Assembly (NCBI GenBank): GCA_020152595.1 | Contig: JAIGNY010000466.1 | Location: 647,501-711,500, forward strand | From: Chiridota heheva | Taxonomy: Eukaryota > Echinodermata > Holothuroidea > Apodida > Chiridotidae | Reading direction: 5' to 3' | Length of the DNA stretch: 64,000 nt | In this document: one piece after another, positions 13,301-25,662 of the stretch | How the letters are laid out: each line of letters opens with the position of its first letter | How positions within the stretch are numbered: position 1 is the stretch's first letter | Notes under the pieces: model-generated | The model's database searches: none | What the model was told of the DNA's origin: nothing | What the model saw: only the letters and a program-made list of their open reading frames with translations | Position numbers and translations under genes: made by a program

Positions 13301-13704
13301 AAATGGTGTGGCAACCACTTTGGCTTGCTGACTGTTACTCTTAGCCTGTAACTGTGGAGAATTATGAAGCCCAACGCCCACAAGAGCTTGTGATTGACTG
13401 ATAGAATACAAGGTTGTCCTGCCTGTTTGTAACAAGTATGTCAGGCAAGGAAAAGAAAATCCCACATTACACAGAAAGCATGAGATGTAAAAACTGATCA
13501 AAATAAAAGGAACCAACAATCTGAAAATGAAGTGAAGTGTTTGAATTCTGTTGTATAAGGTGTTCTTGATACTAAACCCTGAGTGAGCCAGTGTTGGTCA
13601 AAAGTGTCGTCAGGAAATATTCCATTTCAGTGATATGTGTTTTTTAGGCCTCTCACTGTATGTTCACATACCTGTCATGGGTTTGTAAACTTTTGTCTCA
13701 TAAA

Positions 13705-14243
13705 TTTAAAGAGGCAAAATCGTCATATGTGCACAACTTCTAGAATTCCTTTCAAATATTTTGATTGGTTGAAATTTTGCTGTGCGATTCGTTGTCTCGT
13801 ATTGCAAGGTATATAGTTATTTAAAACGCTCTGAAAATCACTAACGAATAAGCCCAGTTGGTAATGGCAATCGGAAGTAACTTTTTTCAATTTAAGTCGT
13901 GAGTTTGAGCTCCGGTAGAATCGTTTATTGCGTCTTCAGCTTTCATCTTCTTCTTTTTTTTCCTCAGTTATATTCATTTGGGACTATCATTGTAGTATTA
14001 TAATACTAATATTTCACTTTCGCTTTTTGACAAAAACGCATTAAAAAAATAAGTTTCTCGTCACAGTAACATAATGGGCTGTGTATGTAACTCTACACAC
14101 ACAACGTACATGCCAGTGTCTGGCTGTACTGTAATACAAACAGACAGAGAATCGGACCTTGCGTCCATAACCAGAAGTGACGTCAAAATATCGCACCCCC
14201 CCCAATTTTACCGTATTTTAATGAGACGAGCCTCCCTCTTTAA
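13705..14243 (+). repeat. Family C element with tRNA-like core, copy 1
   Basis: Starts TTTAAAGAGGCAAAATCGTC and ends CCTCCCTCTTTAA, a short inverted pair (TTAAAGAGG). A second full copy lies inverted at 43324-43842. Inside, TAAGCCCAGTTGG (13849-13861) and GAGTTTGAGCTCC (13901-13913) resemble the A and B boxes of a tRNA-type Pol III promoter. It is either a SINE or a TIR element that captured one. Confidence 0.7.
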
Positions 14244-15059
14244 GTAAATAACCCACTTGTTTTGGGTGTAATCCATGGTCTGTATCATTGGAGGATTGTT
14301 CAAGCACAGTAAATGGATAAACAAAGAGGTTGGCGCTACAGTATGGTGGACAAATGAGAAGAATGATCTGTTCCACTTACCTCTTTCTTCCATATAAGAC
14401 TTTGCCTCCATTTGCCTGTGTTTTAAAAACCAGGAATCATGATCAGATCATTTTTGGGTTAAATTTCACACTGTCAGAAACTGGTCAAATGATGGCAGTA
14501 GATGAATTTCACCTTATTCTATTATTTCTGAAAGTGTGCCCTCAATTTGGACTTCAACCTGGTTTGATTGAAAGCTATAGTTATATGACAAAGCATGAAA
14601 TATTCAATTTGGGTCTTTTTCATACATGCAGAAAGCAAAATTTTGGGAATCATATTATGTTTTCTGAAGAAAATTAGGCCTACAATTTAATATCTTTCAG
14701 AAGAGGGTAATTTCATTTGGGATTCTCATCCCAAATAGATTTTTTCACCCCTTTTTGGGCCTGAAGTCAAAAGGTAGTAAATACCTTCATTTTATAATTC
14801 AATTTTCAGTATTACTGCATTATAAAATAAAATCCCCAAAATCTTCTTCCAAAGGTGATTTTTAAGGAAGGAATCTCATCTCAAGATTTGTTATATATTT
14901 TAATCTGATACATAACGTCAATTCCACATCAGACTTGATTGGCGTGTCCTGATTGTGTCAATATTGCAACAGTTCAAAAATGTTGGATTGTAGTGCATTT
15001 TTGTTTCCGATGCTAATAGCATAAGGAGCCTATGCGGTCATGCAGGCTTGTGTATGTGT
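14244..15059. other. Non-coding, unassigned
   Basis: AT-rich. One open frame at 14330-14677 (115 codons, no recognisable domain) is unconvincing as a gene. Confidence 0.4.
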
Positions 15060-16330
15060 GTGTTTGTGTGTGACAGCAAGCTTGTTAGTTAACACAATAT
15101 CTCAAGAACAATACACTTGATTCATGTCATATGTGGTACACAGATAGCACATGGTCTGTAGATGTGTTTATTGTTTTTAGTGGTGATGTCATGTATATTA
15201 ATAAGGAGGCAGGGTTTAATGTAAAATTCTTGAAATACTCTTTATTTTAACATGTTTGTTTGTTTCATATTTGGTGTAATAATGATCTTAGCTAGTATCT
15301 ACATGTTCATAGTATAAAATTGAAATTTATCAGTATGCGTAGTAGGCAGGGCTTAATATAACTTAGCTTAAAAGAGCTTGTTAACACAGTTTCTCAAGAA
15401 TGATCAACTGCAATCATGTTACAATTGGTACACATACATAGCCCATGGTCTGTAGGTGTTTCCTATTGTTTTTGGTGGTGATGTCTTGCATATTAATGAG
15501 TAGGTGGGACTTAATGTTAAAAACTTAAAATGCTCATATTTTAACAACTGCTTGCCTGTCTTTAATATATTTGGTATAATTATGATGTTAGCTGGTGTGT
15601 ACTTGCTCATGGTATAAATTTGTTTAAATAAAAAAACATTCAAATTTCATTAACATGGATAGTGGGCAGTGCTTAATATAATTTTACTGAAAAGAGCTTG
15701 TAAACATGATATCTAATAAATGATAAACTGATTTCATGTGGTACACAAATAGCCCATGATCCTTTTATGTACAGTATGTGCCTTATTGGTTTTGTCTTGG
15801 TTTCATGCATTTTAGGCGGGGCTTAATGTAAGAATCTTCAAATGCTCATATTTGAACAAGTACATATCTTTTTGATTTATACATTGTATATTTATGTTGT
15901 TAGCTAGTGTTTACATCTAAGTGAGGGGGGACTTGGTAAAAAAAAAATCTTTGAAAATTGATTAATTTATAGCAACCATGTCTGTTTGCATCATACTTGC
16001 ATGTTTGTCAGTTATAGTGTACATGTTTATGTTGTCAAGCGGTTTTATCACTAATATGCATGCCTTAATGTGAAAATGCTAAACTACTTGTGGGCACATT
16101 GCACACATGTCATATGTGGTAGACAGGTGAGTTATGGTCCCTATATGTGATCTATTGGTTAAGTAGTGATGTCATGTGACTTTTGTAAAATTTTGAAACA
16201 GTGATAAATGTGCAACTATGCATGTTTGCATCAAAATAGTGTTTTCAACAGGTTCTATTTTCATTGATATGCATGGCAGGCATGGCTTATGAATATGCTA
16301 ATTGTCATATTTAGCAAGGACAGTAATAGC
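15060..16330. repeat. Diverged approximately 300-bp tandem repeats
   Basis: At least four units share a fixed order of phrases: GAGCTTGTTAACACA, TCTCAAGAA, GGTACACA, TAGCCCATGGTCTGTAG, TATTGTTTTTGGTGGTGATGTC and GGGACTTAATGT. They begin near 15079, 15372, 15693 and 16080. Divergence between units is high, so the array is old. Confidence 0.75.
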
Positions 16331-16576
16331 ATAAAACTTGAAAATCAACCAACAATGAAATAATGCATCGGAACCACTAAACATTTTGGTTTTCTGGTTA
16401 TGTCCACATTAACACGATATCTTGCCTTATACCAAATTCTCTATTTACTGCTGAAGCATATTCATTTTTATACCTACTATAAGAACATGGCAACCCCCTT
16501 TACAAAATATTGATTGAATAATCAGCCTCTTATGAAATCATATTGGAAAACCTATCTATTATGTATGTGTGGTCTA

Positions 16577-17293
<717 letters not shown>

Positions 17294-17584
17294 TTTTTGA
17301 TCACATACATGACAGCTTCAGTTCAGGTGAAGATACATACCCCTCATTTAATAGTTTGCTCATTTAATAGTTTGCTTTCAGATCAAGATGGATACACTTT
17401 TTCATCATTGGTGACTGTGTCTCAATGCTCAGTGCATGCAATATTTAGCCCACTGAGAGAAATGGATTAAGAAATTGAGGATTGAGCTTGGGTGGAAATA
17501 TGAAATTGCAACAAATGAATTTGGTTGTAGGTTATAGGTTGTGTCTAAGAATGACTGCAGTAAAGGTACAGGACATTATTTACT

Positions 17585-18715
17585 CTCTCAATTAATTATC
17601 TCTTCACCCACATATATGTGGGGATGAGATATTGTAGTCACTTTGTTCTGCTGTATAGGCGATACCACCTACACTACACGGCCACCCCCTTCCCTCTTGA
17701 TATTAGGGGTGCTGGTGGGCCCACCAGTGTTCTCATATGATGACCTCATATTACGGGTTAGGGGTCATAAGTTTTTGGAACGGGACAAAATTTGGTGATT
17801 TTTGCGTTTGTCTGTGTGTATGTGTGCATATGCAACAATTATATTTTGTGTCGCTTATAACTCACAAAATGTAATAAAACAAACAAAAATTGGTGCACGG
17901 GTACCCCTGGCCCGGAACATTTGTCTTTAGGGTTTGGGGTACAAAGGTTACAGGTCAAATGGGACAAATCTTTGGTAATGACTTTTTTTGAAGAAATTAC
18001 TTGATATCATTACAAATTGCATAGGTGGGAAGGGTTTAATATTCTAACAAAACTTTAAAATAATTTGAAGTCATGGGTCAAAGGTTAAATAAGTACTTTT
18101 TATGCAAAGCTTTGCGGACTTTTAAACTCAAAAAGTACATCTATACAAACCCTATGTTGAACCATGACACCTTGGTCCATGAATTTGTGTCCTGTAGATT
18201 CTGAGATCAAGGGTCACAGAGCTATTGACCTTTTTTCACCATTTCCCCCTATAGTGATGGAATGGTAAGTGTGAAGTGAGCAAGAATGGTATCATGCAGT
18301 AGGGTGTGATAATTGTAAAAAAAAAAAAAAAATCAAGTTATTTCAGTGATTAGGGTCATGGGTCAGAGGTCAGGGATCAAATATGTGATTTTAGGGGTAA
18401 TTATTTTATAATTTGTACATTTTTGTGCCATTTTTAAATTAAAAAGTTTAAGACTTATATCTATACCAATTGTACCATGATACCTTGGTACATGAATTTG
18501 TGTCCCCATAGACACTGGGTCAAACGGTCAAAGGTCTGTTTGTACTCGGATGGGCAGTACAATCCATCAACATGCCTAAAGAAAGATAGCCAAGCCTGTC
18601 TCAACATCTGCTTGTACTTGGCTCCCATGGGCAGTGCTATCCATCAAAAGTCACAGAGCTGTAGTGTTAGCTATTTCTCTCACTTTGCTGTACGTTTAAG
18701 GTGATGAGATCAGCA
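17585..18715. repeat. Diverged approximately 310-bp tandem repeats
   Basis: Blocks at about 18117-18220 and 18425-18530 align: CCATGACACCTTGGTCCATG versus CCATGATACCTTGGTACATG, each followed by AATTTGTGTCC and GGGTCA-rich text. Similar GGTCA-rich stretches occur further left. The repeat has the same approximate period as the block on the other side of the TA tract. Confidence 0.65.
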
Positions 18716-21700
18716 ACTACATGGAATGCTTTCTTGTTAGATTTGTGTTTCAACTTACTACCACACTGAAGTAGTATTGAATCCATGAGTTTAGGCAGAC
18801 TGGGGGTCAGAAGTGCAGATGCTATTATATGTAAGGAAAGTACTTAATATGAAATACAAGACACATTTTGAAAGGTATATGGACAGGTAGAGGTAGCTTT
18901 TGCTCAACTGTTTTAATAATATTTTAAATACAGTATAAATAACAAAAATAAAATGTCACAATTGGTTGAAAAATGAACAATTTAAAGCATTTTGAATTAC
19001 TTAATCTTGATATGCAAGTTTTATGCAAATTTCTAATGTAATTAATTTCTTAATTTGATTTATATGTAAAGCATCATTAATAATAATTTGATTTTTAATT
19101 AAATTCAATGAAATTTATTTGAATTTGTTAATTTTTGTTGGCTGACCCCTCTGTCTTCTATATTAAACCCAATGTTGTTGAAAATGGAAACTCTTTATCA
19201 GAATATCTCCCCATAGTTTAAGTTGTGGGAGTAAGTGTTATATCATATGAAGGACAGTGTCTTTATTAAGGAAAGAAATAGAGCTGAAAGATGCATAATT
19301 GCAGGCATCTTTACTCTCTTGACTACAAGGGAATGAATAGTTTGTATTTGTTGTTGAATGTTTAAAAGTTAATGCTGTCCAATCCATCTTTCATTCATCA
19401 TCCTGCACCCTCCATCACGCATCTTGGTGTCCAGGATAAAGAACAAATAAATGAATGCAGGACAGGCTTTATGCATGGTTGACGCGCTACACTATTCTCA
19501 GATCTCTATGCATAATTTGGGAATGATCTGATGCAAACATTGAGCTAGTTAGACTTACATTTGCATTAATAATATTATTAGATTATGATATTTTCTTTCT
19601 CTGTGTTATTGGCTTATTATAGCAGGCTGATGAGAATATCATCCTTAAGTACTCTTTTATTAGCTAAGGAAAATATCATTTAAATATCAAAATCGATGAA
19701 AATGAATTTGGTTAAAGTATTCGTTTCATGTGAGGGAGAAATGGTGTCATTTATTATTGAGGGAAGCAGCTGAAGTTCACAGCCGTGGAGGATGCAATAG
19801 AAAGATGAAGGAGCAAAAATAGACTCTTGGGACACATCAGCTTCATCTATAATTCTTCCGTCTTGGAAATTATTCAATTACTTCTTTTAATGTGAAGGAA
19901 TAATTCACTTCAAAAGTTGCATACATTGAATTGCATTTTTTCAACCAAAGGAATAATTTATTGCAAAGTAGCATACATAAAATATTTAAATGTCTTGAAA
20001 ATTTACAATTTTTTGACACTCGGTTAGAATTTGATTTGAAATTTTCACCTTTGTGGTGTTATTATTATTGCTTTAATAGAAATTGATGACTAAGAGGCTG
20101 GTAACGACTGTCATCTGGGTCCATTACTGAAAAGCTTCAAAGTTCAAAATAAGATAATGAAATGTAGGCCTATACAGGAGAGATAAAGTCATGAAGAACT
20201 TATACAGGAGAGATAAAGTCATGAAGAACTTGTTAATGTGGGTCTACTTCCACATGTTGGTTGTGAACACTTGTATTGGCAGTGTTTTCCGCAATAAATT
20301 ATTCTTAATCTGGGAATTTCAGTTGTTATAGCCAGTGATAATGATCTAGTCAGAAATTGCTGATACCTTCTTTATTTAGATATTAAGACACACATTTATG
20401 ACTTTGTTTTAATTTTTGTCCAAAGTGACGAATGAAATATGTTTTGAAAATAATTAAGGGGCAGGACATCAGCATGTTTGTCCTCTCAAACAAAAGTATT
20501 GAAGGGAAAATGGCTTCTTTGTACAATTAAGCAGTGATATTTATGTTGCCTTTTGACAGCTGAAAGAAAAAACTAATATGGCAACTATTTGGAACATGTT
20601 GAATTACCTAGTTCAGAATCCACCAGAAAATGATCTCGTGATGTCATCACAAAAAAATGCAAGCATATGTAAATGGGTATTTTGCGCTTAAAACTATGAT
20701 ATCTGTCACCTAGAATCTGCACTTGTCAAATTTCATGCTGTAGTTTAGGTCTGTAATCCGAATCTTCTCCATCAGCCCTTTCAAGCCACTACCTGTGTCA
20801 AGGTATTCTGCTTGGAGATAAATCCATTAAATTCAAAGTGATGAGTTTGAACTTTGGAGGGAGGAGGAGAGCATTCAACCACTGAGATGATTATAAGGAG
20901 AAGTTAATGAAACACATGACCTATTTATCTGCCCAGTTTATCAGATGGGGAATAGGTTATGCAAGGCTTGAGGAGATAATCATTTACTTAGGTGCTACCA
21001 TCTTTGAATACTGTAGTCTATTCGGAGTTACAGTACGGTTTGACATGTGATAAAGCGTTGTGTGTAAAAAAATCTTTGAAGAGGAGGATAGTAGAAAGGA
21101 TATTACAGGAATCTAAAGATAAATAATAAAGGAATTTTTGTCTTCATATTATGGAATTCATATTCAAAAGTGTTCATGCAAATATGGAAGTTAAAACTGA
21201 AGAACGAAGATGTTTTGTAAAGTAGGAATTGCAAATTAAATTTAGATTGTGACACATGGATCTCTCACATTGTGGCAGAAGTAAAGGACATGAAGAAGGG
21301 GGAAAATATGTTTAAACTTTCTGCCACAAGTGGTACAAAACAGGTAAAAAAATATTGCAAAAAGTATTTCAATTTCAATGTTCAAGTCTTTTGTATAATT
21401 GTTGCTGTGTGCATTTTTTTTTCTTTTTCCATATTCATTTTTTCAGTATGGTTTTCACTTGGATTCTGGGTGTACTATGTTTATTGCTCATCTGACAAGA
21501 AGTACATGAATGTCATTATAGTTGTTGAACTTGAATGTTTAATTTGTGGGGTAGAAGGTGACATGAACATTGTAGAGTAACAGTGTGTGTGCTATAGAAT
21601 TTTGAACAACGAAAAGGCTTTAACTTGTTGCATCTCTGCGTCATTTGGGGGAACTGTTATTTTTATTTTCCACCAATTGTACAAGGACTAAATGGTTTGA

Positions 21701-21835
21701 TATCATTATTCACTTTCTTAACTAGTATTGTATTAAGTCCTGGTTGAATGATTATTTTTTGATTCTACAGGTGGTAAATGACACATATTTTACCAGGACT
21801 CACCCTATCCAATAGTATGTTTATGCCACATGGTT
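18716..21835. other. Non-coding, unassigned
   Basis: AT-rich DNA. The only exact repeat seen is a 30-bp direct duplication at 20171-20230 (TATACAGGAGAGATAAAGTC and following bases). A 102-codon open frame at 21272-21580 has a hydrophobic middle but matches no family I know and lacks supporting splice or promoter signals. Confidence 0.45.
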
Positions 21836-22305
21836 CAATGATTAGTTCTGGGGTAAGTAAACTTCATTTCATGTGAAAGATGACTAAAAAAAGGGGGAAA
21901 TGGTGAAAAAAGTACCACATACTTTAATATTTTATTCTGTTAGGGAGATATTCAATATCAAAATTCTGTCTCGTTTGTGTAGAATTGCAAGTGTGCAAAG
22001 TCTATAATATATATTTGGCACCCTTCTCACTTTCTTAAAACTTGTGAATGTATTTTAACTCTTTTGCTAATCTTCAGGTATAGGCCCTAAGTCTGTTATA
22101 ATTATGTAACTAAGACTAACAAATGTTTAGTGTGAAATGTTTTCAGTTGTTTCTGCGCAAATGAGCCAAGAACTTGAAACCTTGGATATCCCCCAATAGA
22201 ATAAAGCATCAAAGTAGTTTTTTACCATGCTTCCTTTGAAGCTGTTATCTTTTATATACGATGAACTTGCTTTAGCCCTGACCTAATACTTTCAATAAAT
22301 TAAGA
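21836..22305 (+). repeat. Family G long-inverted-repeat MITE, copy 1
   Basis: Left arm phrases (ATTAGTTCTGGGG, GAAATGGTGAAAAAAG, TTATTCTGTTAGGGAGATATT) recur in reverse complement in the right arm (TATCCCCCAATAGAATAAAG, GAACTTGCTTTAGCCCTGAC, CTAATACTTT). The same arms occur at 23243, 49628, 62073 and 62812. Degenerate, so probably old. Confidence 0.65.
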
Positions 22306-23242
22306 GAGAAGTCAGGAATCTGAAGCTGTAAATTTCACACAAATATGTCAAAGCCTATAGACTTAATACCTCCTTAATGGAATATTAAACAACCTTTAAT
22401 ATTTTCTGCAATCTACATGTCCTCTATGTCATATGACTTAACCACCACTTAACTAATCTTTTAACAAAATATTTTTTTTTTTCAATCCAATATTTTGTTG
22501 GTCACTGTGGGTTATTATTCTTGGTGTTGTGGATTCTAGTAAGTTTTAAGAAGTGCTAACAAAACCAATCTTTGAAAATGAGAAACAGGGAAAAGACCAG
22601 TTGTTGATTTTATTTAACTTATCTAAAAAATAATAATAATTTTCTATGAAGAGTGTAAAACCAAAAAATTGGGTTATGTTGCTTGCAGGCAATTTATTAT
22701 AATTTCTCTGTAATTCAGCTGAAATAGAACTCCCTAACTGAAGTCACACCTGTGTTCCTGTATAATAGGGCATGGATATTGCAGCAGTCCTGTGGGATTA
22801 ACCTAAGTAGGGCATGAAAGGCATGGTCGAATAAGTCTTGTATTAAATAAATACAGGTAAAAAAGAGCAAATTAGACAAGTCATGACACCATTTTATGAT
22901 CAGTGCCACTGAAATAGACCTATAGAATAGCTACTATAGGGGCACACCCCGGCCTATTCAAAATTTGCCCCAAAATCGTTTTTATCCAAGGGATCGAAAG
23001 AAAGAGTGGAAGATTGAGGGAAATTCATTGAAATTCATCAAGGACAATTTAAAAGAAACACAATAGCTGGGGTATTTCGAAAAGAAATAGATTCATATGA
23101 TTAGGTGCATGATCTAATTTACCTTTAGTTTGTTGATAATGTATTTTTTTTATGTTCTGTTCTGTTGCTGCAAGCATTGCCATGTTGTAAATATGAAAAG
23201 GCTGGTGGCCTATCAAGTAAATAAACTGAATTGAATTGATTT
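22306..23242. other. Non-coding, unassigned
   Basis: No exon or defined repeat recognised. Confidence 0.4.
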
Positions 23243-24045
23243 AAATGATGAAGAAAGTATTCAAATCCATATTTCATTAAGGATAGTGTGAAAAGCTGTC
23301 TCATTTGTGTAGAAATAGCTGAAGTCAGACTAGGTGTGATGTCACAGCCTCACATATTCTATAGCCTCATGTATTTTTTGTAATTTTTCATGCGATTTTG
23401 TGGCTTAAGAACCATTGGATTATTCAGGAAAGTAGCAAATCAGAATATAGTAAAATAATTACCGCCTGAAGAAATTTTGAAGGTTAAATAGATTTTTTAT
23501 CTTTTTTATTTACAATTATCTCCTGGCCCACTTTTCCTCCTTGGGCCACCCCCTCTCTTTTATCCACCTGGGCCTCTCTACTCATCACAAAACCTCAACC
23601 CACTGTAACCTCTTTACCAATCTCTGTTCTTACTTCTTTACTCAATCTTAAATGGAATAATTCACATCCCACCTTCTCCTCCAGAAACTCGTTTACTTTG
23701 TTCTTCACCCATGCACCTCTCTTGATCCCAGCTTTCTGACTTTTTGTTCTTGTATTTCTTTCATTCTCCCGTTTCCTTTTCTTCCTACCTCTAAAATGAC
23801 CGACCTCTCAGGCACAATTTGACCCTCATTGTCGTGGTGCCGTTAAGCCCTCATGAAACAAACAAAGATTTACAATTATCAATTTGGTGAGGTTGAAAGT
23901 GTCAACCTTCTAAGTAGACTTTTCCTTGCCAGTACTTTCTGCACAAATGAACTTGAAACTTGAACATAACCTTGACGGAATAAGATATTGAAGTAGTTTT
24001 TGCATTATAAGGTGAACTTGTTTGACTACTGTCGATAGTTTTTTC
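23243..24045 (+). repeat. Family G MITE, copy 2, split by a retrotransposon
   Basis: The left part carries the family G phrases GATGAAGAAAGTATTCAAATC, CTCATTTGTGTAGAAAT and GATGTCACAGCCTCA. The right part carries their reverse-strand partners (ACTTTCTGCACAAATGA, GACGGAATAAGATATTGAAG, GGTGAACTTGTTTGACTACT). The two parts are separated by the retrotransposon insert at 23521-23867. Confidence 0.65.
23508..23880 (+). mobile_element. 5'-truncated, internally deleted non-LTR retrotransposon
   Basis: The insert at 23521-23867 is flanked on both sides by ATTTACAATTATC (23508-23520 and 23868-23880), a perfect 13-bp target-site duplication. The insert begins TCCTGGCCCACTTTTCCTCC, which matches the RNase H-containing element at 63141, then jumps to CTGTTCTTACTTC, which matches 63475; about 229 nt are missing. 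It ends GGTGCCGTTAAGCCCTCATG followed by AAACAAACAAAG, a typical 3' tail of I/Nimb- or Jockey-like elements. It is a dead copy that cannot encode protein. Confidence 0.8.
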
Positions 24046-24763
24046 AAATGTATGTGAGTCACACTTATAACATAATGCTTGAGGAACATTTTTTCCAAGA
24101 GATTTGTACGTCATATTTTCAGCAATTATAATCTTGTACACATACAAAGTTTCATTACATTTTGATGCTTAAAGAGCCTTGGGCATCCCTCCATATTGTT
24201 ACACTCCTTGAGTCATAAACCAGACTTTTGCCATTCATTCACTTCCTAACCCTGATACAAATGTTAATTATTCAACAACCAAAGCTGGAGTATTATGCAA
24301 AAAAAACAGTCATGTTTTTCTGCATTAAGACCAAGATGTTGATACCCTGAGGAATTACCCCCAATTTATCCGTAAGTAACTCGTAAATTAAACAAGAGTA
24401 GTATCATTGCGCTCTGAATCATGTTTGTGCCCTTCTTCATCTATCCTAATGTTGTCATCCAAACCGGCATTTTAACCGCTTCAAAATTGAAAATTAATAT
24501 TTGGCTGATCGCTGACTGAGCTTGATAAAATAAATTGATTTTGTTCCCTTGATTGGAGGGTTTGATCAGATTGTGGGCATTCTGGCGGTGAACTTGAACC
24601 AGACCCTAGATATTTTGTAGAATATCTTATGAATCGTAGTAAGAACGTAGTAAGAGTAACGGTATGATGCGACCATCACCAGCCCGAAACATAACCAGTC
24701 TTGTGTGTGTTAATGAATTACTGCCAGCCGATTCAGTCATTGAGCAAAAATTGCCTTTAAACA
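24046..24763. other. Non-coding, possible promoter-proximal DNA
   Basis: No exon recognised. From about 24600 the sequence has more CpG than its surroundings (ACGTAGTAAGAGTAACGG, GATGCGACC, CAGCCCGAAAC), which would suit a region upstream of a promoter. Confidence 0.35.
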
Positions 24764-24770
24764 TATAAAT
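24764..24770 (+). promoter_or_regulatory. Candidate TATA box
   Basis: TATAAAT followed by a more CG-containing stretch (CTCGAGAAGACGCCG). A start site about 30 bp downstream would be near 24795, giving a leader of about 240 nt before the candidate NAV start codon. An isolated TATA match in AT-rich DNA is weak evidence; it is listed because of the exon candidate that follows. Confidence 0.25.
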
Positions 24771-25035
24771 CTCGAGAAGACGCCGTTTACCTTAGCTGGT
24801 AGGTTGCTCAACGGTCTCGGCTCGAAGGATGAGAAGGAATCTTAGGATTTTGGAAGTGGTTAGTGAAGACATACAGTGTATGAAGGAAATCGTCTTAATG
24901 ATAAGTGTGGTTTTTATCTGTGTATAGTAGGAATCCATGTTTACTGTTTGTGGAGCTTTGGTATGGTGTGTGCCATCTATTGTGGAATGTGTAATGGATT
25001 ATTGTGTTCAGACTGTAAAACCACTAACAGGATGC

Positions 25036-25110
25036 ATGGCAAAAACAGCTGCTGCCACAGCCTCGGGAAAGGCTGTACGAAAATTGCGAGCAACGCCCGG
25101 CAAGAAAAAG
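25036..25110 (+). CDS. Candidate first coding exon of the NAV gene (partial)
   Basis: An ATG at 25036 opens 25 codons (MAKTAAATASGKAVRKLRAT then PGKKK) ending exactly at AAG|GTACAA, a usable splice donor. Base composition is clearly less AT-rich than the surroundings, and the product is basic and Ala-rich. The exon ends in phase 0, and the CH exon at 37969 begins in phase 0 with IYTDW. In vertebrate NAV2 and NAV3, a short variable N-terminal region with a polar or lysine residue just before IYTDW precedes the CH domain, so KKK-IYTDW is a natural junction. The frame stays open upstream to an in-frame ATG at 24937, so the true start could be earlier; an upstream ATG at 24828 opens a short uORF. 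The implied intron would be 12.86 kb. Linkage to NAV is inference; it could be an exon of another gene or chance. Confidence 0.4.
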
Positions 25111-25662
25111 GTACAAATGTTTTTCTTAGTATAACATGGCAAAAGTAGGTAAAGGTTACTTCTCCATTTTGAGTTGTCTTGATAAGTTATATAAAAACAA
25201 ATGTTTGATGATTGATGTATGTTTTAAGACAGAAATTGCAGGTTTTTTTAGTTATTTTTTATTTATTTGAAATGAAAATGTGTATAATTAATTTACAAGG
25301 AAAAATAATAATGATAAAAAAAGTCTTTTTTAGGGTCTTTTCACCCTTTGGATAATAAGTAGTAAAAAAAAAAAAGGTGTAGAAAAAGGTGTAGGTTAGA
25401 CTAATATGAGCATCTTGATACCATCTCTTTATAGTAAACCAGTTAAATTGCATGAATAAGGGTACATTTTGCAAATGTTCAACATCTACATATAATAGAT
25501 TATAGTTAAGTGCTAAATGAAATTACTTTGATATTCATTAGAACTCCTGCTGGGATCAAGATTTTCATATCATGTATCATATTTCAACCATAGCCATCAT
25601 CATTCAAAACAATTATTTGTACCTCATTATATGCTTTTTAATTATTTCTTACATTTTAAAGT

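Noticed and set aside
21272..21580. Possible single-pass membrane protein of 102 residues
   Set aside because: The hydrophobic middle comes from T-rich DNA; no homology, promoter or splice signals recognised.
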